The position numbers and the translations under genes were made by a program. From contig DASXMW010000200.1 of NCBI GenBank assembly GCA_036495425.1, positions 1 through 64,000 of the forward strand: a stretch of DNA of 64,000 nucleotides, in the 5' to 3' direction. Shown in pieces: positions 39,246 through 48,132 of the stretch (position 1 is its first letter; each line of letters starts with the position of its first letter). This DNA comes from Bog-532 sp036495425 (lineage in GTDB: Bacteria; Actinomycetota; Actinomycetes; Streptosporangiales; Streptosporangiaceae). Below the pieces are notes generated by a model. It saw only the letters and a program-made list of their open reading frames with translations. It was not told where the DNA came from and searched no databases.

Positions 39246-40457
39246 TCAGGACGTGATGGCCGTGTTGGCGGGCAGCAGCCACTCCGGGCCGAGGTCCTTG
39301 ATGCTCTTGACCCCCATCAGGGTCATGGCCCGGGTCATCTCCTGGCGCAAGATCTCGACCACGTGCTCGGCTCCGGCCGGTCCGTTCACGGCCAGCCCGT
39401 AGAAGTAGGGCCGCCCGATGCAGACCGCGGTGGCGCCCAGGCACAGCGCCTTGATCACGTCGGTGCCGCGCCGGATCCCGCCGTCGAGCAGCACCTCGGC
39501 CCGGTCACCGACCCGGCTGGCGATGGCGGGCAGGGCGTCCAGCGAGGCCAGCGCCCCGTCCAGCTGGCGGCCGCCGTGGTTGGACACGACCACACCGTTG
39601 GCCCCGAGGTCGACGGCCCGCTCGGCGTCGTCGGCGTCCAGCACACCCTTGATGTACAGCGGGCCGTCCCACTGGTCCCGCATCCAGGCGAAGTCGTCCC
39701 AGGACAGCTCGGGACGCATCATCTTCTCCTGCTTGCTGATGCCGTCCATGGCCGCCTTGGCCCCGACCTCGCTGACCAGGTTGCGCAGGGACACCCGGCG
39801 GTGCTTGACGAAGCCGTAGGCCCACCGGGGCTTGAACGCCCCGTTGATCATGCGTCCCGGGGTCAGTACCGGCGGCTTGCCCATGCCCCGCTTGCGCTCG
39901 GACTCCCGGTTGCCGGGCACCGGCACGTCCACGGTCACGAACATCGCCTTGTAGCCGGCCCGCTTGGCCCGCTGGATCAGCGACGAGGTCAGGCCGTTCT
40001 GCAGCGAGCCGGTCGGCGAGGCCGGGTCGTGGTACGGGTACAGCTGGAAGAAGTGGTCCTTCTCGGTGCCCGCGGCGACCTCTTCGTAGGAGTAGGACGA
40101 CGCGGTGCTCAGCACCATCAGCGTGCCGGCCCGCTCGGCGGCCTGGGCCGCCCCGCGCTCCCCGCTCCAGTGGGCCAGGCCAGCCAGGCCCGCCGGGCAC
40201 ATCAGCACCGGCAGCCTCAGGGCCTCGCCCGCCACCTGGGCGGACAGGTTGACGTCTTCGTTGCCGACCAGTACCCGCTGGCGCAGCGCGTAGCGGCCGA
40301 ACGCCGAGCGGTTGGCGTTCAGCGTGACCAGGTCCTCGGCCCCGTAGTCGATGAAGGCCCAGATCATGTCGGGCACGGCCTTGCGGGCGGCCCGGCGGTA
40401 GTCCTCGATGGTGATCGGTCCGGTGTTGGCGGAGAGCTTGTACTTGAAGGTGGGCAC
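39246..40457 (-). CDS. FMN-dependent alpha-hydroxyacid oxidase/dehydrogenase, copy 1
   Basis: A 403-residue FMN enzyme of the lactate/mandelate/glycolate oxidase family. Seen are MIWAFIDYGAEDLVTLNANR, VLMCPAGLAGLAHW, FVTVDVPVPGNRESERKRG, Lys270 in LYIKGVL and the catalytic VSNHGGRQLD (His294), followed by LLDGGIRRGTDVIKAL. It oxidises an L-2-hydroxyacid to a 2-oxoacid, passing electrons to oxygen or another acceptor. A second copy at 50851 has the same core. The GTG start follows a GAGAGGAA ribosome site. It lies 49 nt after the transporter ATPase, at the end of the transporter operon. Confidence 0.92.
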   Translation of the reverse strand: MPTFKYKLSANTGPITIEDYRRAARKAVPDMIWAFIDYGAEDLVTLNANRSAFGRYALRQRVLVGNEDVNLSAQVAGEALRLPVLMCPAGLAGLAHWSGERGAAQAAERAGTLMVLSTASSYSYEEVAAGTEKDHFFQLYPYHDPASPTGSLQNGLTSSLIQRAKRAGYKAMFVTVDVPVPGNRESERKRGMGKPPVLTPGRMINGAFKPRWAYGFVKHRRVSLRNLVSEVGAKAAMDGISKQEKMMRPELSWDDFAWMRDQWDGPLYIKGVLDADDAERAVDLGANGVVVSNHGGRQLDGALASLDALPAIASRVGDRAEVLLDGGIRRGTDVIKALCLGATAVCIGRPYFYGLAVNGPAGAEHVVEILRQEMTRAMTLMGVKSIKDLGPEWLLPANTAITS

Positions 40458-40506
40458 GCCGTTCCTCTCGTTCGCCGCTGGCCGGCGACGCCGTCGTGAC
40501 TCAAAA

Positions 40507-41238
40507 TCAGAAGAGGTCCCAGTACTGATCCCGCTCGCGCATCTGGTCCACCGTCTCCTCGAGGATCACGCGACCCGAGCGGACGACGTACACCCGGTCG
40601 ACGATGCGCAGCAGCTGCGGAATGTTCTGCTCGACCACGAGCACGGAGATGCCCTGGTCCTGCACCAGCCCCTTGACCGTGTCGAAGATCCGCTCGACCA
40701 GGCCGGGGGCGATGCCCAGCGACGGCTCGTCCAGGATGATGAGCCGCGGGTCGGCCAGCAGCGCCATCCCGACGCTCAGCAGCCGCTGCTGGCCGCCGGA
40801 GAACTTGCTGGCCTGCTGCCGGGTCCGTTCCTTCAGGATCGGCAGCAGCTCGTAGACCTTCTCCAGGCGGGCTTCGCGCTCGGACGCCGACTTCACCGAC
40901 ATGCCGGCCAGCTGCAGGTTCTCCTTGACGGTGAGCTCACCGAAGGTGAACCGCTCGGCCCGCACCATGGTCATGCCGTCGCGGACGTTCTTCCTGGCGC
41001 TGCGGCCGGTGATGTCGGTGCCGCCGTAGACGACCTTCCCGGACTCGCACTTGTGGGTGCCGAACACCGAGTGCAGGGTGGTGGTCTTGCCCGCGCCGTT
41101 GTGGCCGATGATGCCGACGACCTCCCCCCGGCGGACGTTGAAGTCGACGCCGAAGATGACCCGCTTGGGGCCGTAGCCGGCCTGCAGACCGGTCACCTCC
41201 AGCAGCGTCTCCCGGGGGCCGGTGGTTTCGGTCGTCAT
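40507..41238 (-). CDS. ABC transporter ATP-binding protein, LivF type
   Basis: A 243-residue ATPase of the branched-chain amino acid/organic acid importer class. Walker A is GHNGAGKTT (45-53), the signature is KFSGGQQRLLSVG, Walker B is PRLIILDEPSLGIAPG, and the LivF-like segment VLVVEQNIPQLLRIVDRVYV follows. It pairs with the ATPase domain fused to the permease upstream and overlaps that gene by 1 nt (TGATG). It powers import of a small organic acid captured by the lipoprotein at 44205. Confidence 0.95.
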   Translation of the reverse strand: MTTETTGPRETLLEVTGLQAGYGPKRVIFGVDFNVRRGEVVGIIGHNGAGKTTTLHSVFGTHKCESGKVVYGGTDITGRSARKNVRDGMTMVRAERFTFGELTVKENLQLAGMSVKSASEREARLEKVYELLPILKERTRQQASKFSGGQQRLLSVGMALLADPRLIILDEPSLGIAPGLVERIFDTVKGLVQDQGISVLVVEQNIPQLLRIVDRVYVVRSGRVILEETVDQMRERDQYWDLF

Positions 41239-43010
41239 CAGGAACCTCCGCCGAAGTAGACTTCGGCCAGCCGTTCGTCGCTGGTCAGGTCGGTGATGTT
41301 GCCCTCGGCGGTCACCTTGCCGACCTCCATGAAGTACACGTGGTCGGCCAGCCGGCCGACCACGTCGAGGTTGTGCTCGACGATGCAGACGGTCCGGCCC
41401 TCGTCGCGCAGCTGGGAGATCACGTCCAGCATCTCGTCCAGGAACTGGTAGTCGATGCCGGAGGCCGGCTCGTCCAGCAGCAGCACCCGGGCGTCGGTGG
41501 CCAGGATCCGGGCCAGCGAGACCAGCTTCTGCTGGCCGTAGCCGAGGGCCTCGACCCGGACGTCGGTGAAGTCCTCCAGCCCGACGAACTCCAGCCAGCG
41601 GCGGGCGATGGCCTGGGCCTCGCGCTCCCGGGCCCGGGTCTTGCCGATCCGGGCGAACAGCGGCACCAGGTGCTCACCGGCCTGGTCGGGCACGCCCATC
41701 AGCACGTTGTCCAGCACGGTCATGCCGTGGAACAGCCGCACGTCCTGGAACGTCCGGACCATGCCCAGGTTGGCGATCTGGTCCGGGCGCAGGCCGGTGA
41801 TGTTCTGCCCGTTCAGGTAGACCTCGCCGGCGTCGAGCGACAGCGCCCCGGTCAGCAGGTTGAACACCGTGGTCTTGCCCGCGCCGTTGGCCCCGATCAG
41901 GGCGGTGATCTTGCCGCCCTGCAGCTGCATGGACAGGTCGTTGACCGCCTTGATCCCGCCGAAGGCCTTGGACACGTCGCGGACGTCCAGCACCACGCCC
42001 TGCGGGGCCGGGCTGCCGACCCGTTCCATGTTCCGGGCGGCCTGGCGGGCCCGGCGGCGCTCGGCCGCGCCCTCGGCGATCGGCGGCAGCTTGGACCGCC
42101 GTGAGCTGGACAGCCGGTTGCTCAGCCAGCTGCGGGCGCTGCTGATCGTGAACCCTTCCGGCAAGGCCCCGGACGGGCGGAACAGCACGACCAGGGTCAG
42201 GACCAGGCCGTAGCCGATCAGCTGGATGTTGGCCGCGGTCTGCGGGGTGACCTGGATGACGTCCTGGAAGAACGGCACCAGCAGGACCACGACGGCCGAG
42301 CCGATCACGGTGCCGAACGGGTTCCCGACGCCGCCGATGATCACGATCGCGATGATCTCGACCGAGGCCGTGTAGTTGAACTGGGTCGGCGAGGCCACGT
42401 TGGTCAGCGTGGCCAGCAGCGCTCCGGCCAGCCCGGACAGCCCGGCCGTGACCACGAACATGCTCAGCTTGTAGGTGTAGACGTTCTTGCCCAGGGCGTA
42501 GACGGCGCTGTCGTCGGCCCGGATGCCGCGCAGCACCCGGCCGTAGGGCGATTCGCCGATCCGCCAGCACACGGCCAGCACGATCGCCGCCACCACCGCG
42601 GCCAGCGGCAGCACCTGGGTGGGCTCGTTGAGCTGGTAGCCGAACAGATCCAGCGACGCCGACTGCTGCAGGCCGTTGTCGCCGCCGAACGTCTGGACCC
42701 CGGACAAGATCGAGTCGATGACCAGCCCCACCGCCAAGGTCAGCAGCAGCACCCACAAACTGCTCAGGTACAGAGCGGGCAGGCCGATCAGGAACCCGGC
42801 CACCAGGGCCAGCGCCACCCCGACGATCACGGCCACGATCCACGGCCAGTGGTGCGTCGAGGTGAGGTAGACGACGGCGTAGCCGCCGAAGGCGCCGAAC
42901 GCGGCCGGGGCCGCCTGCAGCACGCCGGTGTAGCCCAGGATGAGGTTGGCGGCCAGGCCGAAGACCAGGTAGATGAGGATCTGGTCGATGTAGCTGACGG
43001 TCTCTAGCAT
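41238..43010 (-). CDS. ABC transporter permease-ATPase fusion (LivM-LivG)
   Basis: A 590-residue fusion. Residues 1-285 are a LivM-type permease with about eight helices and the family segment GGVGNPFGTVIGSAVV. A charged linker (290-335) leads into a LivG-type ATPase: Walker A GANGAGKTT (373-381), GMVRTFQDVRLFHGMTVLDN, a degenerate signature ALGYGQQKLVSLARIL and Walker B ARVLLLDEPASGID. Such fusions occur in actinobacteria and fix the ratio of permease to ATPase. It is coupled to LivF by a 1-nt overlap and lies 28 nt after the LivH-type permease. Confidence 0.93.
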   Translation of the reverse strand: MLETVSYIDQILIYLVFGLAANLILGYTGVLQAAPAAFGAFGGYAVVYLTSTHHWPWIVAVIVGVALALVAGFLIGLPALYLSSLWVLLLTLAVGLVIDSILSGVQTFGGDNGLQQSASLDLFGYQLNEPTQVLPLAAVVAAIVLAVCWRIGESPYGRVLRGIRADDSAVYALGKNVYTYKLSMFVVTAGLSGLAGALLATLTNVASPTQFNYTASVEIIAIVIIGGVGNPFGTVIGSAVVVLLVPFFQDVIQVTPQTAANIQLIGYGLVLTLVVLFRPSGALPEGFTISSARSWLSNRLSSSRRSKLPPIAEGAAERRRARQAARNMERVGSPAPQGVVLDVRDVSKAFGGIKAVNDLSMQLQGGKITALIGANGAGKTTVFNLLTGALSLDAGEVYLNGQNITGLRPDQIANLGMVRTFQDVRLFHGMTVLDNVLMGVPDQAGEHLVPLFARIGKTRAREREAQAIARRWLEFVGLEDFTDVRVEALGYGQQKLVSLARILATDARVLLLDEPASGIDYQFLDEMLDVISQLRDEGRTVCIVEHNLDVVGRLADHVYFMEVGKVTAEGNITDLTSDERLAEVYFGGGS

Positions 43011-43038
43011 GAGCGCCCCCGGCTCCGTGGCGCCGGGC

Positions 43039-44103
43039 TCACTGCCCGACTCCCGACTCTCGCTGCTGGGCTTCCTGCGGCGACGCTTCCCGCGACGGCT
43101 GGGGCGCCTGCTGGGCCGGTGGCTGACCCGAGGCCTGAGCCAGCACCGGCGCGGGCTGTTTCACCAGCCCGCTCCCGTACTTTGGCCGGCCTCTGATCAG
43201 GCGGCCCCAGTTGACGGCCCGGGCCGCCTTGGTCATGACGAAGATGAGCAAGATCGCGAAGATGACGAAGCTGGACCAGGTGGAGGAGATGAAGAACGTG
43301 CTCCAGCTCTGGATCAGCCCCATGGCCAGGGCCAGCACGCCGATGATCGACGGGCTGCTGGCCGCCCCGGCGATGAACGCGGCGGTGATCGCGTAGAGCA
43401 CCAGGTTCTCGCCCATGTCCGATTCGGGCGCGCTCTGCGCGGCCAGGAACACGGCCCCGATGCCGCCCAGGATCGTCCCGATGGCAAACACGGTCATGTA
43501 CATCGAGGACGGCTTGATGCCGAAGTCCACGCTCAGCGACGGGTTGACCCGCACCGCCCGGATCATCCGGCCCAGCCGGGTCCACCGGATCACCGCCGCC
43601 ACCAGCAGGATCGCCACCCAGGTCACGATGACCGAGGTGACGGTGAGGCTGGTCATGTGGATCGGGCCCAGTTTCACCGCCGACACACCGATGCTGATGG
43701 TGACCGGGTTGGGCCAGATGATGTTGATCAGGGCCTCGATGGCCGTGGACAGGCCCAGGGAAGCCACGAAGACCGGGAACAACGCGCGATCCCGGTCCCC
43801 CACCCGTCTGACCAGCGGCGAGTACACCAATCGTTCCGAGCCAACGGCGATGATGACCCCGATCACGGTGGCCACGATCAAGGCGGGGACGAACGGCCAC
43901 CCGTACGTGGTCTGGATCTGGGCGGCCAGGAACGCCATCAGCGCGTAGATCGCCGCGTAGGCGATGTGGAAGCGGTGGGCGATGTGGATGATCATCCCGA
44001 AACCCACCGCGACCAGCGCGTACGAACTACCCGTGACGACGCCGTTCGCGGTCAGCTGTGCGAAGTTGGTCGTGGTCAGGGGGGTGAGTACTTCAGCCGC
44101 CAT
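43039..44103 (-). CDS. ABC transporter permease, LivH type
   Basis: A 354-residue membrane permease, longer than the usual 290-300 because of a C-terminal tail of about 55 residues rich in Pro, Gln and Ala. The membrane part has about eight helices: NGVVTGSSYALVAVGFGMII and SLGLSTAIEALINIIWPNP are typical of LivH, and FAIGTILGGIGAVFLAA carries the permease loop. It forms the channel with the LivM half of the fusion protein. A strong hairpin separates it from the binding-protein gene. Confidence 0.92.
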   Translation of the reverse strand: MAAEVLTPLTTTNFAQLTANGVVTGSSYALVAVGFGMIIHIAHRFHIAYAAIYALMAFLAAQIQTTYGWPFVPALIVATVIGVIIAVGSERLVYSPLVRRVGDRDRALFPVFVASLGLSTAIEALINIIWPNPVTISIGVSAVKLGPIHMTSLTVTSVIVTWVAILLVAAVIRWTRLGRMIRAVRVNPSLSVDFGIKPSSMYMTVFAIGTILGGIGAVFLAAQSAPESDMGENLVLYAITAAFIAGAASSPSIIGVLALAMGLIQSWSTFFISSTWSSFVIFAILLIFVMTKAARAVNWGRLIRGRPKYGSGLVKQPAPVLAQASGQPPAQQAPQPSREASPQEAQQRESGVGQ

Positions 44104-44154
44104 CCGGTCCTCTTAGCTGTTCACGCCGCCCCGGACGGGGTGCCGTGGTGGTCC

Positions 44155-44184
44155 GGCGGGCCGGCCCGGGTGGGCCGGCCCGCC
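44155..44184 (-). terminator. Intercistronic hairpin between binding protein and permeases
   Basis: A perfect 13-bp stem (44155-44167 with 44172-44184) with a 4-nt loop, all G/C. It follows the binding-protein stop by 20 nt inside an operon. It probably acts as a partial terminator or RNA stabiliser that gives more binding protein than permease. Confidence 0.65.
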
Positions 44185-44204
44185 AGCGGATAACTGGGTT
44201 CGGC

Positions 44205-45671
44205 TCACATCATCTTCAGCGGCCCGGCGCCGCTGGATCCCTTGGCGTCGGCCACGGCCATCAGCTTGGGCTGCTCGTTCTTGATCTGCATGACCGCCAG
44301 CGGGCAGCTGGCCAGGCCGTGACTGGTCTTGTCGAAGGTGATCTTGGCCGGAGTGGTACCCGAACCGGCGAAGATGGACGGGAAGGTGGGGTTCTGCTCC
44401 AGGGCCGACTGCAGGGCGGTGCCGTCGCTGATGTCGCCCTTCTTGGCCAGCACCCGGGACGCCAGCTCCCAGAGCACGAAGCCGACGTTGTAGTAGTTGG
44501 CCGAGATGTTGAACGGTGACGACGGGCCAGCCGGCTGGTCCTTGTACTCCTGCCGGTAGTACTTGGTGAAGATCTTCTGCCACTCGTTGGTCGGGGTGGC
44601 GGGCAGGAAGTCCTCCTGGACCACGTAGATGTTCTCGAAGCCCGCGCCGGCCAGCTTCTGCTGCGGGGCGCTGTAGGAGAACGTGTAGACCGGCTGCTTG
44701 AGGCCCGAGGTCGCGAACTGCTTGAGGAAGTAGGCGCAGTCGTTGCCGTTGATGACCAGGACGATGATGTCGGGGTTCTGCGACTGGATCGAGGTGTAGG
44801 CGTCGGACCAGTCGGTGGTGCCGATCGGCTGGGTGGTGGTCCCGGTCACGGTGAACCCGGCCGCCTTGGTCGCGGCCACGCAGGCGTTCAGCACCGGGGC
44901 GTAGGCCGCGCCCGAGTTGTAGACCACGACCGCCTTGCGCGCCGAGGACTGGGTCTTCTTGACGTAGTCCAGGGCGACGGTCACGTTGTTCATCGGGTAG
45001 TTGGCCCGCATCGCCCAGTAGTAGTCCTTGCCGGCGAACGTGCCGACCCCGGCCCCGGCGTCCAGGTTGAGGATCTTGTACTTCTCGGCCCCGGGGATCA
45101 GGGCCCCGAGTGCGCCCTGGATACCCGAGATGCTGATGCCGTTGCCGGCGTCGTGGAAGTTCAGGCTGGCGTCAACGGCCTTCTGGGTGTCGACACCGCT
45201 GTTGCTGCCGAAGTCCTGCAGGTTCAGGTCGATGATGGGGCCGCCCAGCTGCGGAATGTGCTGGGCAGCCAGCCGCAGCCCGTCGGCCTCGATCGTCTCG
45301 TAGTACTGGTACGGGCCGCTGAACGGGAAGGCGCCACCGATCTTCCAGGTCATGCCCTTGCCGGTGAAGCTCTTGTTGGACGGCCCGGCCATCTCGAGCA
45401 GAGTCTGCTTCTCGGCCGCGGTCAGTGTGCCACCGGCCGTGGTGTCGGTCCTGGTCGTCCCGGTCGAACCGCCCGAGCCGTTCGAGCTGCTGCCGCTCTT
45501 GCCCGAACTGCTGCAGGCCGACAGGACCACACCGCCCATGGCCACCGCGACACCGCTGGCCGAATACTTGATAAGCGCTCGGCGACTGAGTCCAGGACCA
45601 ATTTGCGAGTCGCCGTCATTGCCATCCAGAGTGCCGCGCTGAGCCTCATTGTTTCTGTTCCATCTGCCCAT
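44205..45671 (-). CDS. ABC transporter substrate-binding lipoprotein, Liv type, Tat signal
   Basis: A 488-residue binding protein of the Leu/Ile/Val and aromatic-acid type. The N-terminus carries a twin-arginine signal, LSRRALIKYSASGVAVAMGG, ending in the lipobox LSAC, so it is a Tat-exported lipoprotein; a Ser/Gly/Thr-rich tether follows. Periplasmic-binding segments such as IGGAFPFSGPYQYYETIEAD and ARKAVVVYNSGAAYAPVLNA match this class. Tat export suggests folding or cofactor loading before export, or is simply lineage habit. It is the first gene of the transporter operon, followed by a stem-loop. Confidence 0.92.
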   Translation of the reverse strand: MGRWNRNNEAQRGTLDGNDGDSQIGPGLSRRALIKYSASGVAVAMGGVVLSACSSSGKSGSSSNGSGGSTGTTRTDTTAGGTLTAAEKQTLLEMAGPSNKSFTGKGMTWKIGGAFPFSGPYQYYETIEADGLRLAAQHIPQLGGPIIDLNLQDFGSNSGVDTQKAVDASLNFHDAGNGISISGIQGALGALIPGAEKYKILNLDAGAGVGTFAGKDYYWAMRANYPMNNVTVALDYVKKTQSSARKAVVVYNSGAAYAPVLNACVAATKAAGFTVTGTTTQPIGTTDWSDAYTSIQSQNPDIIVLVINGNDCAYFLKQFATSGLKQPVYTFSYSAPQQKLAGAGFENIYVVQEDFLPATPTNEWQKIFTKYYRQEYKDQPAGPSSPFNISANYYNVGFVLWELASRVLAKKGDISDGTALQSALEQNPTFPSIFAGSGTTPAKITFDKTSHGLASCPLAVMQIKNEQPKLMAVADAKGSSGAGPLKMM

Positions 45672-45987
45672 TTGCCCACCCCCTCACCCTCGGCTTGATT
45701 ACCTTTCGGGGGAAAGTATCAGCCGAGCATAGATATCGTCCAGGTACAAGGATAACTGTCCGGTAACGGTTCGAGTGTGACGATAGTTCTGATTCTTGGC
45801 CACACACTGTCTTAAATTGAGAAATAGCCGCTTGCGGGCACGCTAAAGCGTTAGCAGAAGTGGTTAAAAGACACGGCTGCTGATGACACCAGAGCAGCGG
45901 CAGCCGCTTATATAAAACAAACAAATCTGATCGTTAATGGCGCTGCATCGGCACCCTCCAGCGGAATCGGTCAGGACAGCGCGCGGG
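45672..45987. other. Intergenic region before the transporter operon, with weak operator candidate
   Basis: These 316 nt hold no convincing gene. The region is AT-richer than the flanks. It contains ATAT-AAA-ACAA at 45910-45920 (6 of 8 fixed positions of the island pattern) and a small inverted repeat GCTAA/TTAGC at 45842-45855. It must contain the promoter of the minus-strand transporter operon. Confidence 0.4.
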
Positions 45988-46938
45988 TCAGCCGACCACC
46001 CGCCACTTCCGCAGGCTGACGGTCTCGCCCAGCGACGTGATCCCGTCGTGGGCCTTCAGCGAGGACGCGCTCACCTCGGCGATGTAGACGTCGCCGGCCG
46101 AGTCGACCGCGATCCCGTGCGGGGCGATGAACTGCCGCGGGCCCGAGCCCAGCGTGCCGTCACCGAAGGTCTGCAGGACCTGGCCGTCCTCATCGATGAT
46201 CCGGACCTTGAGGCCGATGTTCGGAACCCCGCGCTGGATGCCGTCCGGCCCCAGTTCGACCAGGTAGATGTAGGGATTGAGGTCGGGCCGGGTAGCGATG
46301 GCGACCGGCCGGTGGAAGTGCCACTGGCCGGCGAAGGAACCATCGGGATGGAAGAACTGGACCCGGTGGTTCTCCCGGTCGCACACGGCCAGGGTTCCCT
46401 TGGACGTCCAGCACACGTTGTGCGGCAGGCTGAACTGACCCGGCTCGGTCCCGGGCACCCCCCACCCACCGAGCAGCTGCCCGTCCTCGGCGAAGTGATG
46501 GATCCGGGAGTTGCCGTAGCCATCGGTGACGAATATGTCGCCGTCGGCCGAGACCGCCACGTGGGTGGGCCGGTTGAATGGTTTCCCGGACTGCGCCTCG
46601 GCGGGCTCGCGCGGCGTACCCAGAGTCAATAGCACTTTGCCAGCCGGGCTGCGCCGCTGGACAAAATGCCCGATGTCGTCGATGAGATAGTAGTCGCCAT
46701 TCGGGCCGATCGTGATCCCGTGCGGGTTGACGAAATCCCCGTGCCCCCAGGAATCGAGGAAATTACCGTCCCGGTCGAATATCGCCACCGGGTCGGTGCC
46801 CCGGTTGAAGATAATGATGCGGTCATTGTCATCGACCGCGACCGAGTTGGCGCCCGCGCCGAAAGAAATGCCATGAGGGACCTTGGCCCAGCGCGTAACG
46901 GGCTCGTACTCGGATACCTTGGGCGAAGCGCTCGACAT
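45988..46938 (-). CDS. NHL-repeat beta-propeller protein (peptidyl-amidoglycolate lyase-like)
   Basis: A 316-residue six-bladed propeller. NHL-type blades recur as FVNPHGITIGPNGDYYLID, FNRPTHVAVSADGDIFVTDG, FSLPHNVCWTSKGTLAVCDR and FIAPHGIAVDSAGDVYIAEV, with the conserved His in each N/D/P-H-x-x-x motif. The arrangement resembles the lyase half of peptide alpha-amidating enzymes, a metal-dependent propeller. No signal peptide is visible. It sits beside an SMP-30 lactonase gene, so a lyase or lactonase role in the island is inferred. Its start lies 60 nt after the SMP-30 stop. Confidence 0.8.
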   Translation of the reverse strand: MSSASPKVSEYEPVTRWAKVPHGISFGAGANSVAVDDNDRIIIFNRGTDPVAIFDRDGNFLDSWGHGDFVNPHGITIGPNGDYYLIDDIGHFVQRRSPAGKVLLTLGTPREPAEAQSGKPFNRPTHVAVSADGDIFVTDGYGNSRIHHFAEDGQLLGGWGVPGTEPGQFSLPHNVCWTSKGTLAVCDRENHRVQFFHPDGSFAGQWHFHRPVAIATRPDLNPYIYLVELGPDGIQRGVPNIGLKVRIIDEDGQVLQTFGDGTLGSGPRQFIAPHGIAVDSAGDVYIAEVSASSLKAHDGITSLGETVSLRKWRVVG

Positions 46939-46998
46939 TGAGTGTCAGTACCTTTCCGCGGGGCGAACGGACGGGTGCGGGTGTCCGGGCGGCCCGGG

Positions 46999-47916
46999 CT
47001 AGAGAATGACCTTGGGCTCGGGCAGGCCGGTGGCGCCCACCTTGACCCTGAACATCCCGCCGGCCAGCGGGTCGGCCGCGAGTTCTTCCTTGCTCGGGTA
47101 GTTGTTGGTCATCGTGACCACGTAGAGCTGGTCGAGGTCCGGGCCGCCAAAGGCGACCATGGCGGGCCGCCGGGTCGGCGACTTGACGATGCGGTCGAGC
47201 GAGCCGTCCGGCCGGAACTTGGCGATCGTCTCCTGGCGGGGCAGGGCGATCCAGTAGTTGTTCTCGGTGTCGACCGCCGCGCCGTCCAAGGTGACCCCGC
47301 TGGGAACGGTGCAGAACGCCCGCCGGTTGGTGGCCTTGGCCGTGTCCAGGTCGTAGTCGAAGGCCAGCACCGACCGGCTCGGGTCGTCGGCCAGGTAGAG
47401 CACGGTGGAGTCAGCGTTGAAGGCGATGCCGTTGGCGATGGTCATCTTGTCCACGCCGAAGTTGAGCTCGCCGTCCTCCACGTACCAGAAGTTCGACACC
47501 CCGTCCGGCCGGGGCCCGGACAGCGACTTCAGCGGCATGTTGCCGACCCAGAAGCGCCCGCGGGCGTCGGCCCGGCCGTCGTTGAAGCGGAACCGCTCCG
47601 CGTCATACGGCGGGTCGATCAGCTTGTCGAGCTGGCCGCCGCCGAAGTCCAGCCGGTAGATCCCCGACTGCAGCGCGACCATGGCCGCGGCCTGGTCCTT
47701 GATCAGGCCGTAGCAGCCGATCGTCTCGTTGACGCCCCAGGTGTCGGTCTGGCCGGTGTCGACGTTGGTCCGGTTGAGCAGGCCGTTGTAGACATCGATC
47801 CAGTACATACTGTTTTCCTCGCCCGACCAGACCGGCACTTCGCCGATGGTGGGCTTGGACTCCAGGACACATTCCCAGGGCAGTTCCTCGGGAGCCAGAT
47901 CCAGATCCGTCTTCAC
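46999..47916 (-). CDS. SMP-30/gluconolactonase family protein
   Basis: A 305-residue propeller lactonase. Family elements are PTIGEVPVWSGEENSMYWID with the metal-ligand Glu, RFNDGRADARGRFWVGNM, IANGIAFNADSTVLYLADD with the conserved Asn, and TLDGAAVDTENNYWIA with the metal Asp. It should open a sugar-type or other lactone in the cytosol. The GTG at 47916 is chosen because GAGGAG lies 9 nt upstream; an upstream GTG at 47973 would add 19 residues. It precedes the NHL protein gene, and an A/T-rich operator-like block lies 103 nt upstream. Confidence 0.88.
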   Translation of the reverse strand: MKTDLDLAPEELPWECVLESKPTIGEVPVWSGEENSMYWIDVYNGLLNRTNVDTGQTDTWGVNETIGCYGLIKDQAAAMVALQSGIYRLDFGGGQLDKLIDPPYDAERFRFNDGRADARGRFWVGNMPLKSLSGPRPDGVSNFWYVEDGELNFGVDKMTIANGIAFNADSTVLYLADDPSRSVLAFDYDLDTAKATNRRAFCTVPSGVTLDGAAVDTENNYWIALPRQETIAKFRPDGSLDRIVKSPTRRPAMVAFGGPDLDQLYVVTMTNNYPSKEELAADPLAGGMFRVKVGATGLPEPKVIL

Positions 47917-48019
47917 GAAATCGGTCTCCTCATCGATAACCGGACGACAGGTCAGCAGCCGAAACCGCGGCACCCGATGACGCCGGACCCAAATACCTCA
48001 ATGGGATCTAATATTTCGT

Positions 48020-48030
48020 ATATTTTATTG
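48020..48030. promoter_or_regulatory. Island operator candidate, imperfect, site 5
   Basis: ATAT-TTT-ATTG matches 6 of 8 fixed positions of ATAT-N3-ATAT. It lies in a 30-nt A/T-rich block before the SMP-30/NHL operon, with a CGAAATAT/ATATTTCG pair (48011-48018 and 48032-48039) flanking it as a perfect 8-bp inverted repeat. Confidence 0.45.
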
Positions 48031-48132
48031 TCGAAATATGACTGTTTCACCGATCAGCTTTGATGACGTGGGGCTGGCCGGCGTAGCCCGGCCGCCCGGC
48101 TGGCGGCGCTGCCAGCCGGGCGAGGTCCGGCG

